A stretch of DNA of 64,000 nucleotides from Chelydra serpentina (lineage: Eukaryota > Chordata > Testudines > Chelydridae), in the NCBI GenBank assembly GCA_037349315.1, contig JBAIAC010000026.1, forward strand, positions 868,001-932,000, written 5' to 3'. This document shows, piece after piece, positions 44,778 through 57,215 of the stretch (position 1 is the stretch's first letter; the number at the start of each line of letters is the position of its first letter). A program made the position numbers and the translations under genes. A model generated the notes under the pieces. It did not search any database and was not told the DNA's origin. It was given only the letters and a program-made list of their open reading frames with translations.

Positions 44778-44870
44778 AGCCTTCTCGAGACAGAGAAACC
44801 AGTAAATACCACAGCCCGGACGGCGAACCATAGGATGGATCCTAGATGTAAAACAGTAGATCCAGATACG
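44778..44870 (+). CDS. FA2H: FA2H exon 2: linker between cytochrome b5 and hydroxylase parts
   Basis: This is a 31-codon exon, residues 92-122, flanked by tctctag|AGC and ACG|gtaagg, both phase 0. It joins exon 1 and exon 3 without changing frame. The length equals the corresponding human segment as I recall it, and the C-terminal part MDPRCKTVDPDT aligns with the family MEPRFKVVDWDK. The first 19 residues are weakly conserved, as expected for a flexible linker. Because AG occurs twice in a row here (tagag), only the first AG keeps the frame. The exon lies 33.8 kb downstream of exon 1 and 14.9 kb upstream of exon 3. It is the least certain of the four exons by sequence, but length, phase and splice sites all agree. 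Confidence 0.88.
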
Positions 44871-47800
44871 GTAAGGAGCTGGTTGTATAGTATTTGCAGA
44901 AGCATGTTGGCTTCTCAAACACCATTACTTTGCTCAAATGATCTCCAGAAGCTAACATGTTTGATCACTGTTCTCTGTCTGAAAATGGAAACTCCCTTCA
45001 AACCTGTAACGAAGGAACGTAGTCCAAATCCAGATCAGCAGCAGAGATGTTCCAAATAAACACACAGTAGGACAAGAATGGAGTTTTGCACAGTTCACCT
45101 AGATCCTGCAGGAAGGACGCTGGATTGGAGTCACAGCATCTCCATTAGAAGGGCTAGCATGAGAACCATGGTGCATTGGTGAGGGTTATGCCCATAGCAG
45201 GATACCACACAGTACCTTTTGCTGGTTCTGACATTCGGTGAACGTAGTTAGCGTGCTTATCAAGTGTTAAAGACTGACGTCTTTTTCCTCCAGACCAGCC
45301 ACACTAGCTTTCCTTGTGCTGTCCTACCAATGTGCCATGCCACCATCTCTCGGAGTGAGGAGGGCTTGCATTTTCCAAGCCCATTCAAGCCAGGGCCTCT
45401 CTGAGAAGCGCCCACCTGCAAAGGGGCGTATTGTGATAACTCCTCCACTACGTGTTGGCGATCCACACGCTAGCTTTGTGTAGGCCATCAAATAGCCAGT
45501 GAATGATCATCACTAGCTGCCTGGGCTGCATTTGAGCTGCTGACCTAGGGTAAAAGGCTCTGTACCCCCTTCTGCCTCTTCTTCCCCTCCCCAACATCCA
45601 AATATGCTGCTTTTGTCACAATGGTAAATCCAGATTAACTGGAAGAATGCTCCAGTATCCCAAGTGCAGTCCTGGAGGTCATACTGTACCCTTGCAAGTT
45701 CTGCGCTCTCACGTATTGTCCATATGTGACTATGTGAAGGAGTGCTTTCGTCACTGTTGTACAGCTCCATGCAGTTGTGCCATAACAGAGCAGCAGACTG
45801 GGCAGCAAACACCACTCTGGGATCTGTAAACAGTGGCGGCATTGTACGTAGACGGCAGAAAATTATTGTAGGACTAGAGGAGAATATAGTGATGTCCCGA
45901 ACGGAATCCAGGATACTGTTCTAGTCCTCTTAGTAGAAGGGCAGCTGGAGTGCAACAGAGACTGACTTCCATAAGAAGGTTATGGAAAAACTGCACCTGG
46001 TGGGAGAAGAGGCTGTGAGGGTCCCTTGTAGAGACACAGCTGTGAAGGGCAGGATGGACCGATAATACAAGGTGATATTTTAGTGTCTGAACAGCAAGAG
46101 TCGTGGCTTGGTGCTTCATTTTGTTCAATCCTCAATACCCAACTGATGCTATTTCCATGTACATTTTTGTTGTACATGTTAATTAGCCATTGTCCTGATC
46201 CACCACCTCTTAGAAGGAAATTTCCAAGTTGCTGCATTTCAGAAATGGCCATTTCATGTCAAAAGAATCTTGGAACCCATAAAATGGTTTGGCCTCCGTA
46301 GGCTCTGTGTTGCCAACCCCAGGCATTCAAAAATGATGATTCAGGTCCCCCAAATTCATGAGATCCAGATAACTTGCATAGTTATCTGCAGGTTATGTGT
46401 AGAGGAGCTGGGGAGGCTTAGCGCAAGTTTCATCCTGAGCTCCTGCAGTAGCGAGTTCAGAGCCGAGAATCAATATGAATGAAGGTCCAGGGTAGCGTGA
46501 GGGAGCTCTGGTGTGACTTGTTCTCATTTACCTGTACTACTTGGATGCACTGCCATGTTTTGAAACTGCCTGCAATGTCTTTGTGGCTTCCTCTGCCCCA
46601 CTGAGGCCAGGGCTTTGCCCATGAGGAGTGGGCACACATTTGACCAGTTGGAGGTGGAAAGAGGCCTTCCTGGACACTTCTGCAGCTTGTGCCTCCAGAC
46701 ACAGTGCAGAGCCAAGAATGACTTTACACCTTTCTGATGGTCTACAGACATACTCAGGTCCTAGTGTTTGCGAGATCTCCTGCTTGTCCTCTGTCCACCA
46801 GTATCGGCATGTTCCTGTCTGAGCTGAGTTTGAATCAACTGCTTATGTGCTGCATTCCCCATTGCCAGTCCTCTCGGGGACTGACACGTCACTTGCTAAG
46901 AATAAGCCTCTCGCCACAATGGACATTGTGGGTTGGTCCTGATGCTTGGTAAGAGAACTGCTAGTGTTCAAGAGACTAAATGGATACAATGACCTCGCTA
47001 CGACAGGAGCTCTGTGATTAGTAGATGCACGTGGAGATCCTCAGCTGGCCGCCCTTCACGTGGGACAAGATTAACTTTCATTTGCAGTAGTGAGTGTACA
47101 AAGTGCTACGGACATGAGACACTAGGCTTGCCCTGACTGCATAGTGCTCTCCAGTCAGTCTGGGTAAAAATGCAAGGGAATGCCGGCCAGGATGCTACTC
47201 CCCTTTGACATGTACCCTTTTTTTGATCTTCAGCTTTTACCCTTCAAGCATAGGAAACGCCTCTTAAAATGCAGCGTGCCCTTTCTTCTGTACCATGCTC
47301 CAGCATCACCACTGGATAGGAGCTTAAGTCATTGTGCAAGGTGTGAACCCATGACTGACTGCCTTGACTCCGGCAAGCAAGTTATACTGATATGGTTGTT
47401 AGCGTGCAAGAGGCGTTTCCCTCCTCCACACCCATCCACTCCAGGGAGTCAGCATGCTGCAATTCAGATAAGGCACTTTCGGCAGGAGGCTGTGGCCTGC
47501 CCACCTTTGATCCGTTCCCAAGCGCTTTCTTCCCTGGTTTAACTGGAGGTGGCTTTCTGGTGGCAGAAGCAGGATTGCAGTTCACGGCTGCTTCCAGACT
47601 GCTCGAGATTTGCCAGGCAGCAGCTGCTGTGTCTCATTTATCTTGAGAAGGCACGATCTGAAATGTACATGACTGAGTCCGCTTGCCCTGCTCTGTCCCA
47701 CCAGCCGATGGAGCTGCTTATGCTTTGTCATCCAGGTGTGGCTAAATAATGCAGCAGGAGTGATTAGCGGGAGGTGGTTTCTTTGGCAGCAGCCTTGTGT

Positions 47801-48117
47801 CTCACTGTGTGCAGTTCCCCTGCACGCTAACCCTGGGCATCAGCAATGAGACCTGTCTTGCAGAGCCAGGCTGTGTCACTTCTAACTAAGAACATGGCTC
47901 AGCCTCTGGCTCCTTTGAACCCCAGCCTAAGCAAAACCTCCACCGAAACACCAATCCTCCCCTCCCTCCCTCCCGCTCTGGAGCAGAGCTCAGACTCTGA
48001 TCTGCCCTTGGCCATCTCCCATGCAGAGGGGCAGCCACATGGGAGCAGACTTCATGTTTGGCGTGGAGGTGCGGTCTTGTTTGTCCAGAGTCGCTCTGAT
48101 GCATGGAACTGTCCACT
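44871..48117. other. FA2H intron 2, unassigned 3.2 kb
   Basis: No exon, RNA gene or clear mobile element recognised. Short open frames only. Confidence 0.35.
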
Positions 48118-48125
48118 GCCTAGGT

Positions 48126-48486
48126 CAGTGGCTCTCAACCTTTCCAGACGACTGTACCCCTTTCAGGAGTCTGATTTGTCTTGTGTACCCCCAAGTTACA
48201 TCTCACTTAAACTACTTGCTTACAAAACCAGACCTAAACTTACAAAAGTGTCATAGCACACTAATACTGACAAATTGCCTATTCCCATTTTTACCATCTA
48301 ATTGTAAAATAAATATTGTACTTGCATTTCAGTGACTAGTATATAAAAGCAGTATAAACAAGTTGTCTGTATGATATTTTAGTTTGTACTCACTTCACTA
48401 GTGCTTTTTACCGGGCAAATCTCTAGATGAGTTGATGTACCCGGCTGGAAGAGCTCTGTATGCGTGCCCCTGGTTGAGAACCACTG
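48126..48486. mobile_element. Non-autonomous hAT element (CAGTGGCTCTCAACC type)
   Basis: Ends CAGTGGCTCTCAACC and GGTTGAGAACCACTG are near-perfect inverted repeats. Flanks GCCTAGGT (48118-48125) and CCCTAGGT (48487-48494) match at 7 of 8. The interior is AT-rich (AAATAAATATTGTACTTGC). Shares terminal type with 20593-20764. Confidence 0.93.
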
Positions 48487-48494
48487 CCCTAGGT

Positions 48495-49504
48495 CATACA
48501 ATGTGTTAGGCAATGCAGGCTCATTTGCATCAAGTTGAACACCCACCATAGTCATTACGGAACTTACCAGATCAGTTCCACCCTGAGGCATTAAGCAGCA
48601 CACCCTGGCAAAGCCCTGCTCCCTGTGGAGGCCACTCCTTGCAGCACTATCAGATAAAGCAATAATTAAAAAAAGAAGGGCTGAAGAGTGGGGAAGTGAA
48701 TGATGATTCCAGTCCCCTCCTCCATGGTCTTGCACACTCGCTCCCAGCCTTATCAGTGTTTCACAGCTGTTCTGACTGTCAGCCTTCAGCGTGTACATAA
48801 AGGGAGTCAAAGTGCAATCTGACTTCTCTAAGCTGAAAAGTGATTTAAAAACAACTCCTTTGCTCCAAGGTGAAGGTACTGAATTTATTCCTAGCTGCTG
48901 CTCTTTGCAAAGCTGAGGCTGTTTGAAGGTACTAGTGTAAGGGTGTGGAATAGAACAGTGTTTTTCTAGAGACCATGCCCACGCCCAGGAGATCAAAGCT
49001 AAGGCTTTACTCTCCGCTCCCCCAAACGGTGTGGACATGAAAAGCGAAGGTTTCCCTGAGACTCAAAGCTGTGTCCACATCCAGTGAGTGACCTAGTGTG
49101 GAGGGCAGCATCTAGATACATTAAATTCTGGGTTATCTACCCTGGCAGTTTAGCCACAAATCCAGCTGGGGGGGACACAGGTGCCATTTTGTACTGTACA
49201 GACGTGATTTGGGCAGGTGCACACTTCTAACCAGAGAAATAAATATGGCTGTCCAGCAGATGTAGGGAGTCTCACCAGAGTGTGCTTAAACTGGCTGCAT
49301 AATAACTTGTCAAACATACTTAGGTGTTTGGGCAAGGTGCCCGCAGTAGGTGGAGTGGGAGGACCGGGTGTGCGTAGGGTGTCGTCCTTTTGGCAGTTGG
49401 CTAAAGGTAGGGGTGTGTACGTGGGGGTGGGGGTGTACGTGTACTCATACAAACTGCTCGGTGTTTGAAGCTCAGCCTCTAGTCCTTTTGGAGAAGGAGA
49501 GGAT
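48495..49504. other. FA2H intron 2, unassigned
   Basis: No recognisable feature. A GT-rich run lies at 49410-49445. Confidence 0.35.
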
Positions 49505-49890
49505 TCATAGATTCTAGGGCTGGAAGGGACCTCAAGAGGTCATCAAGTCCAGCCCCCTGCCCTCATGGCAGGACCAATTACTGTCTAGACCATCCCTGAT
49601 AGACATTTATCTAACCTACTCTTAAATATCTCCAGAGATGGAGATTCCACAACCTCCCTGGGCAGTTTATTCCAGTGTTTAACCACCCTGACAGTTAGGA
49701 ACTTTTTCCTAATGTCCAACCTAAACCTCCCTTGCTGCAGTTTAAGCCCATTGCTTCTTGTTCTATCCTCAGAGGCTAAGATGAACAAGTTTTCTCCCTC
49801 CTCCTTATGACACCCTTTTAGATACCTGAAGACCGCTATCATGTCCCCTCTCTCCCCATCTCCAAGAGAACTAAGAATAGACGACAAAGA
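49505..49890 (-). mobile_element. CR1 LINE 3' fragment, subfamily A
   Basis: On the - strand it reads [40 protein letters not shown] and [19 protein letters not shown], then the CR1 3' end (TTCATAGATTCTAGGGCTGG as + strand). Confidence 0.92.
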
Positions 49891-50608
49891 AATGGCATAA
49901 CTGGCTTGAAAACGAGTGCCTTAGTCTTACAGTGCTGTGCCATATCAATGCAGAGTTGCTGTCCTGTGGTGTGGAGCCATGTACTCCTGCAGTCGGTGCA
50001 GGTACTCTCTGGGAGCAGGCAGTAGGCACTTCATAACGCAGTGCAATGCGGTGCTAGCTAGGTTACTGGACCATGTAAACCCTGGAAATGGATTTCTCCA
50101 GTGGCTCTGGAAGTCTGAGTGCTCCTAACTTGACAGAAAGGTTGGCAAGAAACAAGAGGCTGATATTGCTCTTGTTTGGAAGAGAATTGGCTGGATGACC
50201 CAAAAGCTCCTTTCCAGCCCTCCCAGCTAAGAAACCTTAGGACACAAGTTTTGTCCTAGGCAGGATCCTGATACGGAAACGTCTCTCCAAAGTAGGGCTC
50301 CCCCAGTGTGCCTGGAGCCAAAAGGGGTGAAAGGCTGAGTATGAGCTCCTAGCCTGACATCCCTGGCTGGTTCGTTATTGGAGTGAGATGCTGCTGCCCC
50401 AGATAGCTAGTGAGAGGCAGTTCAGGCTCCTTAATGGATAAGGCCCCATTGTCCACACTCGTCTGTAGACTGGTAGCTGTGTTTTTAACGTGTCTGTGTG
50501 TATCCACAGTGAGTCCTGGCTAAACCGATATCTCTTTGCACCCCCTGCAGAGAGCCGGGAGGCACCTGAGGCCTGGAAAATTAGTCTGGAACACACTCGC
50601 GTATTAAC
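49891..50608. other. FA2H intron 2, unassigned
   Basis: No recognisable feature. Confidence 0.35.
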
Positions 50609-50616
50609 TGTTAGCA

Positions 50617-50840
50617 CAGTGGCTCTCAAACTTTTTTACTGGTCACCTCTTTCACATAGAAAGTCTCTGAGTGCGACTCCCCCCCTTATAAATTAAAAAC
50701 ACTTTTAAAATATATTTTTAACACCATTATAAATGCTGGAGGCAAAGCAGGGTTTGGGGTGGAGGTTGACAGCTCGCGACCCCCCCATGTAATAACCTCG
50801 TGACCCCCTGAGGGGTCCCGACCCCCAGTTTGAGAACCCT
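50617..50840. mobile_element. Non-autonomous hAT-like element (CTCTCAAACTTTTTTACTGG type)
   Basis: Aligns along its length with 62499-62716: CTCAAACTTTTTTACTGG, ATAAATGCTGGAGGC, GGGTTTGGGGTGGAGG and CCGACCCCCAGTTTGAGAAC. The right end is altered (gagaaccctaa instead of ...cctctg), so the target duplication cannot be shown here. Confidence 0.85.
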
Positions 50841-52344
50841 AATTCCAGAATTCTTCCAGACCTGCCTGGTTTGTCTCCCCGCTTTACAAGGAGATGCTTC
50901 CTCTCCTCCTTTGAGCCTCCCTCACCGTTCCAGACTCCAGTTCCCTGTCGTGTGGCCAGTCCCTCTCTCCTGCTCAGCCTGCCAACCCGCAATGGGCTGT
51001 TTCCAGGTAGACGCACGTCCTCACCATAGCCAGGGCTGGGCAAGTAGATTTTGCTCAATATTCAGGTTACATCCCTCAGCTTCAGATGTCCCTTCATGCC
51101 ATAGGGTTGGCAAGTGTCCTTATTAATGGAGCTGAGGGAAGGCGGGGTGGCATCGCCACCCCCACACACCGTTTGGCCCCATGAGCTGTTAGGCTCTGAA
51201 CTGTGAGGGTAACATGCAGCTTCCCGGAATGGATCCTTTGCAGCGATGAAGCAGACATGCTGTGAGGCAGGGTGAGATACCGGACTATGGTGGGAGACTC
51301 CAGAAGCCTGCAAGTGCTTTGGATAGGAAATGCTGGAAGCGCAAAGTCCAATCACTGTGTCTGGCAGGGTTTAAAAGCCAGCTGGGAGTGAATGGCTATG
51401 GAGGAGAAATTCCCCTCGCCAGGGAAGGAAGGTGGTAAATGAGGAACGTTCCCTTCTGCCACTTAGGCTCGGGCCACAAGCGTGGCTGGCAGTGATGCTG
51501 TGAACATGGAGCTGGTTCCGATTTGCCCGAAGCAGCCAGACTTAAAGCAGCTGGCTATTGGCCCTAGTCCGTGGCAGCTCCTAGGGCCCATCCTGCAGGC
51601 AGAGCTAGCCGCTTTCCCTCTCCCCATCCTGGCCCCATTCTCTACCTGGGATGCCGTTCTTCCTCGCCTCTTCTGTGCCATTCCTGGCATAGCTCTGTAC
51701 AGCTTCTGACCACTCATCCTCACCTTTCCCTAGGGAACTTCAGCTGCTGGCTGGGCCAGCTCTCTCCTTCCCTGGGACCTTCAGGAGAGAGGAGGGAATG
51801 GCTGAGGGGAAGCACTTAACCCACGCACACTGCCTGGAGCAAAGCAGCCTGGACAGTGTTAGAAATGTGGCTGAACTAGAAAGATTGCAGTTCCAAAGCG
51901 ATTCTGGGGAGGAGCAGATGAGACAGCTAGACGCTTCCTGGTGTAGTCGCTGCTTTAAACCCCAAGGAAATGTTGGTTTGGAAGGCGAAATGCCTGGGCA
52001 TCTTAGCACTGCCTGTCGCTCTGGAGAGCAGCGGGCTCCCCCAGTGGCGTGGGGGGACTGCAGGGAGAAGCCAGGGTGGGACAGAGAGGAGCTGGCCCAG
52101 CTCTTGTATTTCATGAACTCATCTACATTAGGGGAAGGAGTTTGACTTTGTTCTTAAAACTTTTAAATGTGAAAGATTATAAATGATGAAACCTCCTTTA
52201 CCTAAATAAGGGCAGTATCGGCCAGGTGTGATCACTTCGTGTGTTAGCTGAGTACTAGTGTTCTGCCCAGTCTGGCCCATTCTCCCCCGGGTCGGAGTGC
52301 CAGGGCCCTGACTGTGTAGCTGGTGTGCTGATCGCTTTGCTGGT
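50841..52344. other. FA2H intron 2, unassigned
   Basis: No recognisable feature. Confidence 0.35.
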
Positions 52345-52605
52345 GATGGCTTCCAAGGCCAGAAGCGACCATTGTGATCATCTACCCTGATCTCCTGCAT
52401 AGCACAGGCCAGAATCTGCCCCAAGTCATTCCTAGTGCAGAGCTCTTAGAAAAACCTCCCGTCTTGAGTTCACAATGGTCAGTGATGGAGAATCTACCAT
52501 GACCCCTAGTAAATTGTTCCAGTGGCTAACTGCTGTCCCTTAAAAATGTGCACCTTGTTTCCAGTCTGACTTTGTCTAGCTTCAGCTGCCAGCCATTGGA
52601 TCCTG
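52345..52605 (-). mobile_element. CR1-like LINE 3' fragment, subfamily C
   Basis: CTTCCAAGGCCAGAAGCGACC, TGTGATCATCTACCCTGATC and ACCTTGTTTCCAGTCTGAC are the reverse complement of the C-type 3' region (compare 40170-40200 and 62470-62760). Confidence 0.7.
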
Positions 52606-53997
52606 GGGAGGGGGGAATCAAAGCTCCAAGGGTTGAGCCTCACAGCCCAGCTCCCTGGCTCGTACACCGAGAGCAACCCAGACGTGCCACTCACCACGTC
52701 CCACTGCCTCCAAGCACGGCACGTGCAGCTTCCCCTCCGAAACTCCCGCTAAGTGCCTCTGGTCACGGCTCCAGAGGGAATGGTTCCATGGAAACCACGC
52801 TCTGAGGTGTGAACTTCCACAGCCTGATAGGAATAGAAACCACCTAAATATTGGGCTCAAGCAACTGGCCAGCCTCTGTCTCACTGCAGGCAAGGGAATA
52901 TGAGGGCATGATTGGAACTGCCTGCCTCAGTCGCATGACAGATGGCCTCGAGCAGAGACTGCTTGTGGCCATAAGAAGTCCCCTGCAAGCTTCCCTTGCT
53001 CCCTGCAAGAGCATGAGGGCTGCACGCATTTCCACACTCCGCTTGCACTGAGGAGACATGCTGGGATCTTGTTGGCAGGCTGCTCTGCCAGGGTCTGCAG
53101 GTGTCTAGGCCCAGCTCTGATCTGAAGAACTGAGTGCTTGTTTTGAAGCAAATTGCATGTTCTCTCCCTTATTTGCTGGGCTGATGCTTGCTCGTAAACA
53201 GTTGTCCTGGGTGGCAGAACTCTGGAGCAAGAACGGTGTTGGGAACGTCAAACTTTTTTCCACTAGTGTTTGATCTACTACCCAGGCACGGAGCTGTGGA
53301 TGAGGGGCCATGAGGCGGAAGCTGCCAAGAGAATTATACTGCTGTCCCACAGCGCTATCCTCGCTTTGCAGCTCCTTTCTCCTTCCTATTTCATTGCACT
53401 CTGGCCCACAGAATCCCCACGTCCCAGCAGCCAGCACCCTTCTCCACCCACAGTCACGCAGCTCCAACGTCTGCCTTCTCTGTGCGGAGCTCTGGTGTGG
53501 GCCTTCCCACAGCCGTGGGCGTCTCTTGTCAAACACTGTCCCGCTGGCTGCTCCCCAAGCACTGCTGTCAGAGGCACGGACTGTAGGAAATCAAATTGGT
53601 GCTCAAATTTGACAGGGGCAACAACTGGAGTTATGCTGAGACTGTGTGAACCTCTCTGTGGCGGGAGGTGTGGGAGGGGAATTGTCCCCATTTGATAAAC
53701 AGGTGTCCTTGACTTGCTTCCAAGATCTGGCAGCTAACACATACTGCACCGCTCTGCCGAGTGACTATGTACAAATGAGTCTAGGGACCGGGAAGAGGAG
53801 TTCTGGACATGAACTCGGTAGTACTGATCTAGTGCTGACAGGCCTTTTCCATCCACCTGTTCTTGTAGGTTTCACCGACTGGGAGGGATGGGGGGAGGCA
53901 GAGAGTGATTTCCTCCGTGGCCAGGCCCTTTGACAACTACGATACATGAAGCTGTTGTCACTGTGGCATGAGTGAAGCCTCCTGTGTTGCCAAGTTA
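52606..53997. other. FA2H intron 2, unassigned
   Basis: No recognisable repeat or exon. Open frames up to about 140 codons exist on both strands but show no protein-like features. Confidence 0.35.
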
Positions 53998-56460
53998 GAA
54001 TCACAGAAGATTAGTGTTGGAAGAGACCTCAGGAGGTTCTAGTCCAACCCCCTGCTCAAAGCAGGACCAACCCCAACTAGATCATCCCAGCCAGGGCTTT
54101 GTCAAGCCTGACCTTAAAAACCTCTAAGGAAGGAGATTCCACCACCTCCCTAGGTAACCCATTCCAGTGCTTCACCACCCTCCTACTGAAATAGTGTTTC
54201 CTAATATCCAACCTAGACCATTGCTTCTTGTTCTGTCATCTGCCACCACTGAGAACAGCTGAGCTCCATCCTCTTTGGAACCCCCCCTTCAGGTAGTTGA
54301 AGGCTATCAAATCCCCCCTCGCTCTTCTCTTCAGACTAAATAACCCCAGTTTACTCAGCCTCTCCTCATAAATCATGTGTCCCAGCTCCCTAATCATTTT
54401 CGTTGCCCTCCGCTGGACTCTTTCCAATTTATCCACATCCTTCTTGTAGTGTGGGACCTAAAACTGGACACGGTACTCCAATGAGGCCTCACCAGTGCCG
54501 AATAGAGGGGAATAATCACGTCCCTCGATCTGCTGGCAATGCCCCTACGTATACAGCCCAAAATGCCATTAGCCTTCTTGGCAACAAGGGCACACTGTTG
54601 ACTCATATTCAGCTTTTCGTCCACTGTAACCCCTAGGTCCTTTTCTGCAGAACCGCTGCCCAGCCTTTCGGTCCCTAGTCTATAGCAGTGCATGGGATTC
54701 TTCCGTCCTAAGTGCAGGACTCTGCACTTGTCCTTGTTGAACCTCATCATATTTCTTTTGGCCCAATCTTCTAATTTGTCTAGGTCCCTCTGTATCCTAT
54801 CCCTACCCTCCAGCGTATCAACCACTCCTCCCAGTTTAGTGTCATCTGCAAACTTGCTAAGGGTGCAGTCCACACCATCCTCCAGATCGTTGATGAAGAT
54901 ATTGAACAAAACCGGCCCCAGCACCGACCCTTGGGGCACTCCACTTGATACCGGCTGCCAACTAGACATGGAGCCATTGATCACTACCCGTTGAGCACGA
55001 CCATCCAGCCAGTTTTCTATCCACCTTACCGTCCATTCATCCAGCCCATACTTCTTTAACTTGCTGGCAAGAACACTGTGGGAGACTGTATCAAAAGCTT
55101 TGCTAAACTCAAGGAATAGCACATCCACTGCTTTCCCCTCATCCACAGAGCCAGTTATCTCATCATAGAAGGCAATTAGGTTAGTCAGGCATGACTTGCC
55201 CTTGGTGAATCCATGCTGACTGTTCCTGATCACTTTCCCCTCCTTTAAGTGGTTCAGAATTGATTCCTTGAGGACCTGTTCCATGATTTTTCCAGGGACT
55301 GAGGTGAGACTGACAGGCCTGTAGTTCCCCGGATCTTCCTTCTTCCCTTTTTTAAAGATTGGCACTACATTAGCTTTTTTCCAGTCATCTGGGACCTCCC
55401 CCGATTGCCATGATTTGTCAAAGATAATGGCCAATGGCTCTGCAATCACATCGGCCAACTCCTTTAGCACCCTCGGATGCAGTGCATCCGGCCCCATGGA
55501 CTTGTGCTCGTCCAGCTTTTCTAAATAGTCCCGAACTACTTCTTTCTCCACAGAGGGCTGGTCACCTCCTCCCCATACCGTGCTGCGGAGTACAGCCGCC
55601 TGGGAGCTGACCTTGTCTGTGAAGACAGAGGCAAAAAAAGCATTGTGTACATTAGCTTTCTCCACTTTCTCCACTTTCTCACTAGGTTCCCTCCCTCATT
55701 CAGCAAGGGGCCCACACTTTCCTTGACTTTCTTCTTGTTGCTCACATACCTGAAGAAACCCTTCTTGTTACTCCTAACATCTCCGGCTAGCTGCAACTCC
55801 AAGTGTGATTTGGTCTTCCTAATTTCACTCCTGCATGCCTGAATAATATTTTTATACTCCTCCCTAGTCATTTGTCCAATCTTCCACTTCTTGTAAGCTG
55901 CTTTTTTGTGTTTAAGATGAGCAAGGATTTCACTGTTAAGCCAAGCTGGTCGCCTGCCATATTTACTTTTCTTTCTACACATCGGGATGGTTTGTTCCTG
56001 CAACCTCAATAAGGATTCTTTAAAATACAGCCAGCTTTCCTCGACTCCTTTCCCCCTCATGTTATTCTCCCAGGGGACCTTGCCCATCAGTTCCCTGAGG
56101 GAGTCAAAGTCTGCTTTTCTGAAGTCCAGGGTCTCTGTTCTATTGCTCTCCTTTCTTCCTTGTGTCAGGATCCTGAACTCGACCATCTCATGGTCACTGC
56201 CTCCCAGGTTCCCATCCACTATTGCTTCCTCTACTATTTCTTCCCTGTTTGTGAGCAGCAGGTCAAGAAGAGCTTTTCCCCTAGTTGGTTCCTCCAGCAC
56301 TTGCACCAGGAAATTGTCCCCTACACTTTCCAAAAACTTCCTGGTAGGTCTATCATTCCTTGGATCATCATCCTCTGCACCTGTTCCAGTTTGAATTCAT
56401 CTTTCTTAAAATGGGAGACCAGAGCACCACCTAATATTCCAGATGCTTGTATAATGGCGA
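53998..56460 (-). mobile_element. CR1 LINE, about 2.4 kb, antisense to FA2H
   Basis: The most complete LINE here. On the - strand it shows the C-terminal part of the AP-endonuclease (FLVQVLEEPTRGKALLDL, then GSDHEMVEF with the SDH motif) at 56333 down to about 55690. The reverse transcriptase (55674-54480) is open with [50 protein letters not shown] and [12 protein letters not shown] frame break near 55665, at a CTCCACTTT tandem duplication, separates the two. Another follows LVRPH near 54480. The C-terminal block and 3' end continue to 53998. It has no 5' region and is inactive. Confidence 0.95.
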
Positions 56461-57215
56461 TAACACCCCCTGTCTCTACTGGAAAGAGGGAGAGTGAGGC
56501 CGGCGGAGCTCTGGAAGGCAGGGCTTGCGCTGCCAGAGGCTGCGGAGAAAGCTGTCTCACGCTGAGGGCAAGTGCTGGCAAGGTGCCTCCCAACTATGGG
56601 TGGTGGGTGAATGCACCCTTGGGGGAGGCTAGCCCCTGGCCCCTCCCCCTCTGCCCAAGGCCCCACCCCTTCTGTCCCCCTCCACTGCCGGAGCTCACCT
56701 CCACCCCCACCCCGCAGCCATTGGGCTCCCCTGCGTGTCCCCGGCCCCAGAGCGCCGGGCGGCACAACCCCAGCACTGGGAGGACGGGTGGCACGGCAGG
56801 CCCCAGCCCGGGGTCTTGTGGGCACTGCAGCTCTCGGCCACAGAAGGGAACAGCAGGCAGGAGGAGGCCTGGGGATGGAGCATGAGTGGGGCCACACCAG
56901 GCTGTTTGGGGATGTGCAGACTTCCCAAGCCTACAATACCCGCCACCTACGCTCTCAACCCAGGCTGCCCCTGGGGAGTGGCACAGGCAGGCACTGTCGT
57001 GGGCTGGTACGTGACACTACAGTCCATCAGATAAGCCAAATGACTCATAACATGGCCTGGATGCCGTGTTGTCATAGCGACACTCTGGCTGACGTCCTCA
57101 GGCAATGCGGAGCCGAGTAGCTGGGCCAGAACGGTATCTGGCCTGAGGCATGAGAGGGATAAAGGAGGAAGCGATTTTTATCTCCCTCGATTGACTCACC
57201 TTTCACACAGTCAGT
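56461..57215. other. FA2H intron 2, GC-rich block
   Basis: 56570-56830 is GC-rich with CCCCTCCCCCTCTGCCCAAG and CACCTCCACCCCCACCCCG, resembling the interior of GC-rich reptile repeats, but no ends are found. Confidence 0.35.
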
